A DNA stretch of 64,000 nt from Edaphochlamys debaryana. Lineage: Eukaryota > Chlorophyta > Chlorophyceae > Chlamydomonadales. Under the pieces are notes generated by a model. It worked only from the letters and a program-made list of their open reading frames with translations. It was not told the DNA's origin and did not search any database. The position numbers and the translations under genes are program-made. Of this stretch, positions 54,301 to 64,000 are shown in pieces (position 1 is the stretch's first letter; every line of letters starts with the position of its first letter). The stretch spans positions 113,977 through 177,976 of the forward strand of contig JAEHOE010000193.1 of the NCBI GenBank assembly GCA_016858145.1, read 5' to 3'.

Positions 54301-57300
54301 TGGAGGCGCTGGGCATGGACGACCTGGGGAGCGGGAGGCGGTCAGGGGCGGGTAGGGGCGGCCAGCGGGTCGGGGGCGTGAGGCCCCACAAGCAGGTGGG
54401 GGCCGTGAGGGGCGGCCATGGGGGTCTCGTAGACAGCTGGCTGGCAGGACTCAAGGGAGAATGCAGAGAGTGGAGATGCAGGCAGGAGCTGTGCGCAATT
54501 CGGTTCCAGAACTCACCACGTGTCGAGGTCGAAATTGCCCAGGAAGGCGGAGAAGAGGGAAAGCGCCGCCTCGGGTATGTTGGAGAAGCTGGGCAGGCGG
54601 GGGTTGGCAGCGGGTGTGTACGGTAAAAGGCAGAGTCAATGGTGGACGAGCTGGGCAAAGAATGGAAAAGGGCGTAGGGCCCAAGCCCCGCAACAAGGAC
54701 CCCATACGTTGCTTGAGCAGCGACCTCGCACACACACAGCAGCAGCCCCGTGGGGGTTCCAAGCCACTCCCGCCATTCACGCCATGACGCCTCGCAGCCC
54801 AACCGCTGCCCGCTCCCCTGCCGTCTTCCCCACGCAACCCGCCCCGCGCCCACCCGCAGCCCGGGAAGGCCCGGTACACCGCCGCCAGGGCCGCCGCGAA
54901 GGCCAGGGTGGCGGCTGCGAAGGGCAGTGCGAAGGCGGCCAGGTCCCCCGCCATGGCGGCCAGCGTGGCCAGCAGGGAGCCCAGGCGGGGGAAGAGGGGG
55001 ACCAGGGTCATGAGGACCTGGGGACGGAGAGGGAGGCGGAATGGCGAGGCGGAACGGGGAGGGGGAGTGGGCGGGCGGTGAGACGAAGCAGCACGAGGGC
55101 TGCCACGGCTGACCGGTCCTATGCCCCACGCACATCCACAGCGTCCCGCCACCCCCGCAGTTCCTGCAGCCCCCACCTTGACGTACAGCGGCATGAGCGT
55201 TGCCGCCGCCACCATGATGAGCGCCTCCATGGACCCGTGGCCCAGCGGCACGGCGCCCAGCAGCCACAGCATGAGCAGCACGCCCAGGCAGAACACGGCC
55301 GCCTCGCACGCCAGCACGGCGGCGCCCAGCGGGGACCGCGAGACGAAGCTGCGCGGGGCACGACGCAGAGGAGAGGAGAGATAGAGGAGGGTCGGTCGAG
55401 GCAGAAGGGCTGGTGGAGAAAGGGCGCAATGGCTGGCCGGCTGACAAAGAGACTCTAGCTATCGCGTCGGGGGCAGGCAACTCTGACGCTCCGTGAGCCC
55501 CACAGTCCTAGCCCCACGGTGCCGGCCCCGCTCACGCCGTCACTTGGCCTCCGTGCCTCCCCGCCAGCGCCTGCCCCGCCTCCACCAGCGACCCGCCGCA
55601 GTAGACCGCCATGAGGGCAGCCAGGGCCAGGCCCCGGGAGCGGCTGTAGAGGCCGTCGTCGATGGAGGGGTTGTCGGCCATGAGCAGCTGGGCGTATTGG
55701 GGGGGCGGAGGGGGGTGGAAGGGGGAGAGGGGAAGAAGACGGAGACGGGGGATGGAAGGTGTACTGGTGCTGGGAAGCTTGGTGTTGGGTGCTGTTCAGG
55801 GTGTAGGATCATGCTTGGCTGGGGGACCAGGGCGCGTGCGGGGTTCGCAGGCCAGCCGCAACTCACGGCGCTGATGAGCACGGTGAAGGCCACAACCGTC
55901 ACCGCCCGGGCCCACCACCTGCGGGGAGGGGGAGAGACATTAGTTGTGCGGGTTCCTTCAGGGCAGTCTCTTGAGGTTGACGCCCCTTCCGCTCGATGAG
56001 CCCATCCTCTGACCTGTGACCCCAGCTCGATCACCATCAACTCGTGCCCCATTCCGCACACGCCACCCAAGCCACCCCCAGCTCGCCCACCTGCCGCGCG
56101 GGCTGTCAAAGAAGGACCGCGGCACCACGCAGGCCAGGTACCACAGCCGCAGCGCGCCCTGCAGCAGCGCGAAGGCGGGCCCCCGCCCCGCCAGGCCCAG
56201 GCGCCGCAGCAGCGTGTGCGCCAGCAGGGGGTCCAGCGGGGTCAGCTCGCGGCTGCCGGAGCGGCTGGTCAGGGCCAGGAAGTCGCGGCCCAGCCTGAAG
56301 GGTGAGGGGAGGGGGAAGAAGGGGAGGGGTGGTGAGAGGAGGGGAGGGCAACGGCAGGGGGAGGGAGAGGGAGGTGGAGGGACCGCTGCCCGAGCGGCTG
56401 GTTAGAGCAGGCTGCCCGATCGGCTGGTTAGCGCCTGAACATCGCGGCCCAGACTCGAAAGCGAGGGTGTTGGGGTCTGGCACATACAAGCAAGGCCCAT
56501 GGAACCAAAAGCTCCTCACCACCGCCTTTTATCTGCACTCCATCCCTGCCCCTCACCACTTCTGCCGCGTGTAACTCTCCGGCACCGTGGACGCCATGAA
56601 GCGCACGTCCCGGTCCTCGAACGCCAGGCGCACGGGGGAGGCCTCCTCCAGCAGCAGGGGGCCGGGGCGGGCGGGCGGGGGCGGGTCCAGCACAGCGGAG
56701 AGCCAGACCAGGCGGGCGGCGGGCGACGCGGGGGCGGAGGCCGGGGGCTGGGCGGCGGCCAGGGCCGCGCGGCCTCGGTCGGCGCCGGAGGCGGTGGAGG
56801 AGGAGCGGCTTGCTGCGGCGGCTTGGAGGCCGGTGGGCACTTCGGCCAGGTCGGCGAGCAGCTGGCTCTGTTGGGGACAGGCCGGTGGCGTCAGCTCCGG
56901 CGGTGTCAGATCCCTGAGCCGTTAGGAGGACACTGCCAGAGCCACAAGAGACAGACCGATCAACTCCAGTGTTGAGACTGGATGGGTTCTGCGTCAAGGT
57001 CTTCCTAGCTGTCCAGAACGCCCCTTTCATCCCATCCCTCCCACCTGGCACGCCTTGAACTTGTGCGCCGCCGCCCGCAGCTCCGCACTGCTGAAGGCCT
57101 GCCCCGCCTCCCGCAGCGCCACCTCCCAGCGCAGCGCCGACAGCACGCACCCCACCACTGCCAGCGGCCGGGCGCTGCGGAGCACCAGCCCCGCCAGCAG
57201 GCCCTGCGATGAGGAGGGAGTCGGGAGCCGAGATGAGGTTGAAGCACGTGCTAATGAGCAAGATAGTGCAAGACCGAACAGGATGGAGGAGACACGTCGC

Positions 57301-58982
57301 AAGCTCAGAACGGCAACAGGTAGCACGTGAGAGCGTTCACGATGTAAGCTAAGCAAGCCCCTGCCCATGCCGGCAGCTGCAGCCCCGCAACCCTGCCGTG
57401 TATGCACGCATGCCGCGGCCTGCCCTTGCGATAAAAGCCGGGCCCACCCCGCACCTGAGCGCCGCCGTAGCGCTGCGGCACCTCCTCCCACTTGCGCACC
57501 AGAACGCGCAGCCCGCGCCGGCTCAGGGCGGCTCCGCACTCGGCCACCAGCATGACCAGCAGCTCCGTGTTCCGGGCCGAGGCCGCAATGTCTGTGGCCA
57601 GGGTCAGCCCTTCGCGGCTGCCGTCCCCGCGGCCGGCCTCCCCCTCCTCGCCGGGGCTCCAGTCCGGCTCCTCCTGCGAGTCCCAGCCCCCGCCGCCGCC
57701 GCCTGAGCTCAAGCCGCGGCCCCGGAACCGGGTGCTGCTGGGCTCAGGGCCGCCGAAGGTCTCGCGGCTGAGACTGGCCGGGGAGTGGTGCGTGGGGCGC
57801 TCCGGGGGCAGCCAGGTCACCAGGTCGCCGCCGTGCGGGCGGCGAAGCCAGGCCTCTGTGCGCGGGGAGGAAATCGGGGATCGAGCTGGGGCAGCTAGCC
57901 TTTGCCAAAGGGCAAGGACTCAAGCTGTCTCTGGAGTCAGCGCTCTGCCTTGTCGTAACAGCATATACTGGTCTGTTGCCACCCCCACACTCCCCCACAG
58001 CCACCCCACGCACCCGTCGCCAGCAGCGCCCGCACGTCCTCCAGCCGGTTCCTGCGCACCGCGTTGGCCATGCGGGACATCCACATGCCCCAGTCCGTCA
58101 GCGCGCACGTGTCGGCCCGCGGCACGAACACCCCGGGAAAGGAGGAGGTCGAGGGCTGGGCGTAGGGGCCGCCGGGGATGGAGCCTTGCGGCTGCGGGAG
58201 CGAGAAAGCGTGGAGCGCGGAGGAGCCTGCCGGGTCCAGGGCCGAAGGGGCCCAGGCGCGCTGCGGGCCCCCCGTGGGGTCGCCGCTGCTGCGGGTCGTC
58301 GCCCCCGCCCCCTCGCCGCCCTCCCACGCGACGGCCGCCACGTAGAGGGCGTCCCCAAGGGTGACGGAGGCCATGCCTCCCAACGCCATGCACTCGCCAG
58401 CGCGGCAGGCCTGCGTAAGGATGCGTCAGGAGAGGGGATCTAGTGAGCGCTTTGGTGGACGGGGACTAACACGCGGCTGGGCGGAGAGCTGGACGGGGTT
58501 GCAGTTCCCCGCTGGTTGCTCAGCAATCGATGCCCGCCCTCACCCGCTTAGCGATCCATACCACCAAGTCATCAGCCGACTGGCGGCCGGGCCGTTCACC
58601 GGCCAGCAAGCTGGGTATGGAGGACAGTCCGAGAGACGACTGCGAGGTCCGCACCCGCACCTGTTGCGGGTTGGGGGTCCGGACAACTTTTAAATAGTAA
58701 CAGGCACCACCTCGGCTCTAGCAACCTCCCACGGCAGCTGCAAGGACCCGAACCCAACCCACCTGCGCGCCTGTCACGTCCCTCAGCTTGGAGAAGTGCT
58801 GCCGGAGCCACCTACAACGGAAGGAAGGACCTGAGCGAGACCGCACAGCGGTCAAAAGAGACAGCTTTCCGCTGCCGCGCTGTCCTCCCGTCAACGCACC
58901 TGGGCTCAGCCAACGCCTGCTGCAAGAGCACGTACACACGTCCGGGCGCTGCGAAATGGAGGGCCATGTACCGCGGCTCCAT
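51315..58982 (-). CDS. TRP-like ion channel
   Basis: Seventeen exons from 58982 to 52196 connect in phase (1,194 residues): 58982-58900, 58811-58763, 58410-58014, 57855-57455, 57203-57045, 56867-56557, 56294-56091, 55918-55867, 55687-55536, 55348-55177, 55017-54854, 54588-54517, 54323-54226, 54002-53914, 53695-53555, 53374-52769, 52627-52196. At least one more 3' exon starts at 52061 and the last frame probably stops at 51315; the junctions there are unresolved. The N-terminal half is soluble with ankyrin-like helices (NRLEDVRALLATG). Six hydrophobic segments follow: AVTVVAFTVLISA, LALAALMAVYCGG, AVFCLGVLLMLWLLG, ALIMVAAATLMPLYVK and FALPFAAATLAFAAALAAVY, then a pore-like loop ALSLFSAFLGNFDLDTW, and S6 FGRVLLVAYLVLGNILLANL followed by LIGAIISYRYRPE. 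The S6 end matches the TRP NLLIA pattern. Extra hydrophobic helices follow S6. A likely flagellar or plasma-membrane cation channel. A start at 59228 is also possible, since the frame stays open. Confidence 0.7.
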
Positions 58983-58989
58983 GGTGCCC

Positions 58990-59713
58990 CTACAGGGGTA
59001 GGGTGCCCAGGGATCCGAGTCAGGGGTGGGGGGTGCCGATGGCGCGAATTCGGCGTGTCCCTCCCCAGGGTTGTCCAGTGTGAAGTGTCTTACTCTGCCT
59101 AACAGGAAGCGTTTTTGCGAGACCGCAGCCGGCCTTGGCCAGGCCAGCAAGTTCGCGACATTCTCCCAACCGAGCAGTATAGGGAAGCAGCTGAGCCGCA
59201 TGAAGAGATTATCATATGCTGTAAGCATAGCAGAAGCGGAACGTCGTAGCGGACGTCTCGCGGCATCCCGGCTGTCGACAGCTGCAGCTTCGCGTAAGCT
59301 CTAAAATGGCCTATAGTTTTGGCTCCATGTAGTTGTGTGCTATGCAACGTTGCTAAGCAACGCTGCTTCGGGGTGCGCGGTTGCGGCTGTGTGGGCCATG
59401 TGCGCTCGCATTGTTTGGGGCTGGGGCTGAAGCTGAAGCCCTGGCCGTCACCTGAGGCAGGCAATATGCATGGCTGCGACGGGTGCGCCGTGCCGCATTC
59501 ATGCGACCTGCGCCGTACGGTCATCACTGATGCGGCACATGCGGCCGGCCGCTCCCTCCCCTGTGCCCAACGCTGCAACCTGACCTGGCCCTCCGATCTC
59601 CTGACCTTCGTAACTCGACTCACCAGTCCGAGTCGTCAGCGAGCACAAAGTGCAGGCGACCGGGCGGTGCTAGCATGGCGGGAAGGCTGGCGAGTGAGGC
59701 CTCGCTGCGGCGG
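58990..59713. other. 5' region of the TRP-like gene
   Basis: The frame of the first channel exon stays open up to an ATG at 59228, but a splice acceptor (CCCTGTAG at 58990-58997) and a good start context (GCACCATGG at 58982) suggest a 5' UTR intron instead. Nothing else is recognised. Confidence 0.4.
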
Positions 59714-62700
59714 CCTCATCGGGCGGGCCTTCGCCCCAGCCCGCGCCAGCAGCTTGAGCTCTCGGTCAATACCTGAGCGCAGCAGAGAGTTCATCTTGAC
59801 TCGCCCGGCAGGCTGGGCAGCGACCTCGCCGCCCAGCTGGGGTTGCATGCAAGTGCTGTTTGTGCCCCCCACCAACTCGAGGGCAGAGCGCACGCCTACA
59901 GCCTTTCCTGGAAGAGACCAGTACCGCATCTCAGGACATCTATAGCCTAGCTGCTTGATTCCGGGGGCCGTTGATTCGCGCGCCATCTCCAAGCTGCCGA
60001 GCGGGTTGCGCTTGTGGGACGCGGGCGCCCCCGGGGCATGGCTGGCTGTTGCTAGGCAGGGGTACGCCCTGGGGCTGAGCCACAGAATAACCCACATGCC
60101 GTGCTGGGGCATGCGTCCTGAGTCGGATTACCGGGCCAAGTCGGGGCGGCATCAGCTGCAAGTGGATTCCCCGTGGTCCGCTTAGGGTGGGGTGCAACGT
60201 AGGGACATAGTTGCCGGAGTGAAGGATTCAGACCATCGGTCCCCTGGCCCGCCCGGCTTCGAAGCCCGCAAAGCCCCTGTTGCCACAACACGAGACCCCT
60301 TGGCCACAGGGCATCGCGACCATCCTCGGGAGCTGGCGGTGCTTGTTCGCGTCGTGCCAACATGGCGAGACCCCCGACATGCCGCGCCGGGTTTCACACT
60401 TTACCCTGCGTGGCCCGTCACCGCTCTGGCCGCGATGTATACAGTGCTGGTGATGGAGCAGTTCTGGAGGGGTCGCCTGTACGGCCGCGAAACGTTGCGT
60501 CGCGAGTATCGGACACGAGACATGCTGAATGTGACAGGGCCCGAGCCGCGACTACAGTCAACGACATCGGCGCTTAGCAGGGTATTCATGCTTCTATTGT
60601 AATCGACGTGCACCGTGCGGGACGACAGTTCGGCCTCCGACACGGCCTGGCACGAACCAGACCCCCGCCCCCTCCACAATTGAGTTGTCCCCCCGAACCC
60701 CTGTGGCCTGCCCTTGGCCTCAACTGCGCCTAATCCAAACACAGTATACATAGCTCTCACCCATGTCGCAGGCTCAGGTCGGGCTCTGAGGGGCGAGCCT
60801 CCATGGCGGCCTTGCCTGTCACTGCGGTCCATTCGGCAGTGTCCACCCGGCGATGCACCGTCGAATTCACCCCAGGCGGAAGGACTTGTACGCCCAGCCG
60901 CAGGTAACGAATACAGCAGGTAGAGTGTACTCACTTGAAGCTCGCCGGCCACAGCCCTGCTGTGCTGATCAACTAGTAAACGCCCACACTAGGGCCAGGC
61001 GCCCTCACGTGTGACGGGTGCGGAAGGGACCAATGCCTTCCGCATCTAGCCTGGCTGCCTGAAGCCTGCGCACTGTGGCGCTGCTGAAAGCCTTGACTGA
61101 GTACTTCTGAGTGTGAAGGGGCCAGGGAGGCTGGTATCTCATGGCGGTCAGGTGGCGGGATCAAAGGGAAGCGGGGGTGAAGTGGAAGGACGTGGGGATT
61201 TCCAATGGGCGGAAGTCGTGCACCAGCTGGCGGTTGACGGTTGGGCGGTTGGTGGTTGAAAGGTCAGGGACCCAGGTTTTTACAAAACAGAACAGGATGC
61301 CTGGCACAGGCTTTCCCATGATGATAGCGACCAGGCAAAGTGCCCGATTGCACCCAATAATCTCCTTCACTTAGGGCAGAAAGTCCCTACGGCCTCCCCA
61401 CCCCCCACCGCCCTAGGGCCCAACTACTTGACAATGGCTATGTAACGCGCCCTGTCCCGCCCATCCGCGTGCTCCCTAGCGCAAGCGCGAGCGGCCATGA
61501 GAATGTTTGCTCGCACCGTCCAGCGCCACGACATTATGGTAGAGGAAGATACGGTGTATCGAGCTGTGCAAAAGGGGGGCTCAGCAAGCGTGGGTACGGG
61601 ACCCTGGCTTTTGACCTCATCGGGCGGGCCTTCGCCCCAGCCCGCGCCAGCAGCTTGAGCTCTCGGTCAATACCTGAGCGCAGCAGAGAGTTCATCTTGA
61701 CTCGCCCGGCAGGCTGGGCAGCGACCTCGCCGCCCAGCTGGGGTTGCATGCAAGTGCTGTTTGTGCCCCCCACCAACTCGAGGGCAGAGCGCACGCCTAC
61801 AGCCTTTCCTGGAAGAGACCAGTACCGCATCTCATGACATCTATAGCCTAGCTGCTTGATTCCGGGGGCCGTTGATTCGCGCGCCATCTCCAAGCTGCCG
61901 AGCGGGTTGCGCTTGTGGGACGCGGGCGCCCCCGGGGCATGGCTGGCTGTTGCTAGGCAGGGGTACGCCCTGGGGCTGAGCCACAGAATAACCCACATGC
62001 CGTCTGGGGCATGCGTCCTGAGTCGGATTACCGGGCCAAGTCGGGGCGGCATCAGCTGCAAGTGGATTCCCCGTGGTCCGCTTAGGGTGGGGTGCAACGT
62101 AGGGACATAGTTGCCGGAGTGAAGGATTCAGACCATCGGTCCCCTGGCCCGCCCGGCTTCGAAGCCCGCAAAGCCCCTGTTGCCACAACACGAGACCCCT
62201 TGGCCACAGGGCATCGCGACCATCCTCGGGAGCTGGCGGTGCTTGTTCGCGTCGTGCCAACATGGCGAGACCCCCGACATGCCGCGCCGGGTTTCACACT
62301 TTACCCTGCGTGGCCCGTCACCGCTCTGGCCGCGATGTATACAGTGCTGGTGATGGAGCAGTTCTGGAGGGGTCGCCTGTACGGCCGCGAAACGTTGCGT
62401 CGCGAGTATCGGACACGAGACATGCTGAATGTGACAGGGCCCGAGCCGCGACTACAGTCAACGACATCGGCGCTTAGCAGGGTATTCATGCTTCTATTGT
62501 AATCGACGTGCACCGTGCGGGACGACAGTTCGGCCTCCGACACGGCCTGGCACGAACCAGACCCCCGCCCCCCTCCACAATTGAGTTGTCCCCCCGAACC
62601 CCTGTGGCCTGCCCTTGGCCTCAACTGCGCCTAATCCAAACACAGTATACATAGCTCTCACCCATGTCGCAGGCTCAGGTCGGGCTCTGAGGGGCGAGCC

Positions 62701-64000
62701 TCCATGGCGGCCTTGCCTGTCACTGCGGTCCATTCGGCAGTGTCCACCCGGCGATGCACCGTCGAATTCACCCCAGGCGGAAGGACTTGTACGCCCAGCC
62801 GCAGGTAACGAATACAGCAGGTAGAGTGTACTCACTTGAAGCTCGCCGGCCACAGCCCTGCTGTGCTGATCAACTAGTAAACGCCCACACTAGGGCCAGG
62901 CGCCCTCACGTGTGACGGGTGCGGAAGGACCAATGCCTTCCGCATCTAGCCTGGCTGCCTGAAGCCTGCGCACTGTGGCGCTGCTGAAAGCCTTGACTGA
63001 GTACTTCTGAGTGTGAAGGGGCCAGGGAGGCTGGTATCTCATGGCGGTCAGGTGGCGGGATCAAAGGGAAGCGGGGGTGAAGTGGAAGGACGTGGGATTT
63101 CCAATGGGCGGAAGTCGTGCACCAGCTGGCGGTTGACGGTTGGGCGGTTGGTGGTTGAAAAGGTCAGGGACCCAGGTTTTTACAAACCAGAACAGTGATG
63201 CCTGGCACAGGCTTTCCCATGATGATAGCGACCAGGCAAAGTGCCCGATTGCCACCCAATAATCTCCTTCACGTAGGGCAGAAAGTCCCTACGGCCTCCC
63301 ACCCCCCACCGCCCTAGGGCCCAACTACTTGACAATGGCTATGTAACGCGCCCTGTCCCGCCCATCCGCGTGCTCCCTAGCGCAAGCGCGAGCGGCCATG
63401 AGATGTTGCTCAGCACCGGGTCCAGCGCCACGACATTATGGTAGAGGAAGATACGGTGTATCAGAGCTGTGCAAAAGGGGGGCTCAGCAAGCGTGGGTAC
63501 GGGACCTGGCTTTTGACCTCATCGGGCGGGCCTTCGCCCCAGCCCGCGCCAGCAAGCTTGAGCTCTCGGTCAATACCTGAGCGCAGCAGAGAGTTCATCT
63601 TGACTCGCCCGGCAGGCTGGGCAGCGACCTCGCCGCCCAGCTGGGGGTTGCATGCAAGTGCTGTTGTGCCCCCCACCAACTCGAGGGCAGAGCGCAACGC
63701 CTACAAGCCTTTCCTGGAAGAGACCAGTACCGCATCTCATGACATCTATAGCCTAGCTGCTTGATTCCGGGGGCCCGTTGATTCGCGCGCCATCTCCAAG
63801 CTGCCGAGCGGGTTGCGCTTGTGGGGGGACGGGGCCCCGGGGCATGGCTGGCGTTGTTGCTAGGCAGGGGTACGCCCTGGGGCTGAGCCACAGAATAACC
63901 CACATGCCGTGCTGGGGCATGCGTCCTGAGTCGGATTACCGGGCCAAGTCGGGGCGGCATCAGCTGCAAGTGGATTCCCCGTGGTCGCTTAGGGTGGGGG
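59714..64000. repeat. 1.9-kb tandem repeat, 2.25 copies, running off the window
   Basis: Units begin at the same sequence (CCTCATCGGGCGGGCCTTCG) at 59714, 61615 and 63517, so the period is 1,901-1,902 bp. The first two copies are almost identical over their whole length, and the third is cut by the window end. Each unit has an open + frame of 136 codons (60192-60602 and 62092-62502) and a - frame of 150-190 codons containing KMNSLLRSGIDRELKLLARA. Neither is recognised and neither shows splice sites or strong codon bias, so they may be chance frames in a satellite-like or decayed transposon repeat. Confidence 0.8.

Noticed and set aside
59636..60112. Protein-coding gene in the 1.9-kb repeat
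   Set aside because: The frames lack splice sites, clear codon bias and recognisable domains, and they recur only because the whole unit is duplicated. They are listed as repeat content instead.

Overview
The window looks like nuclear DNA of a volvocine green alga (Chlamydomonadales). It is GC-rich and intron-dense, with short exons, strong GTGNGT/GTANGT donors, high third-position GC, TGTAA-type poly(A) signals and Pro/Ser-rich extracellular-matrix proteins. No RNA gene, CRISPR array or bacterial-type feature was seen. All gene models below were spliced by hand from splice sites and reading-frame phase.

Layout: (1) 1-6.06 kb, two + strand genes: the 3' part of a coiled-coil protein and a small unknown protein. 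(2) 7.07-12.57 kb, an intact 19-exon SGNH-hydrolase gene on the - strand, divergent from (3) 13.12-15.86 kb, a + strand PLP enzyme of the serine racemase/threonine dehydratase family. (4) 18.87-38.99 kb, one very large - strand gene for a modular secreted or cell-surface protein: signal peptide, six copies of a Cys/Trp-rich module with a DxDxDG core, an F5/8C (discoidin) domain, two P/Homo B-like domains joined by Pro-rich linkers, a long repetitive Pro-rich stalk and a C-terminal membrane anchor. (5) Inside one P-domain exon of that gene sits a complete 10,472-bp DNA transposon (22,887-33,358). It has 396-bp terminal inverted repeats, a perfect 8-bp target duplication, a KDZ (Kyakuja-Dileera-Zisupton) transposase and an accessory AT-hook gene. 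(6) 39-43.5 kb, decayed DNA holding truncated copies of the SGNH/dehydratase divergent pair. (7) 43.50-48.53 kb, an intact 11-exon paralogue of gene 4, with a jacalin-like lectin module, one P-like domain, a Pro-rich stalk and the same anchor. (8) 48.7-50.1 kb, poorly resolved exons. (9) 51.3-58.98 kb, a TRP-like ion channel gene on the - strand. (10) 59.71-64.0 kb, a 1.9-kb tandem repeat running off the window.

The most notable features are the two modular surface-protein paralogues, whose modules are bounded by phase-1 introns (class 1-1 shuffling units), and the KDZ element that interrupts one of them. The exon carrying the element keeps its frame if the element and one target duplicate are subtracted. 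The same gene also carries an independent frame problem in its Pro-rich repeats. Both transposon genes start just inside the inverted repeats and converge, so the repeats probably supply both promoters.
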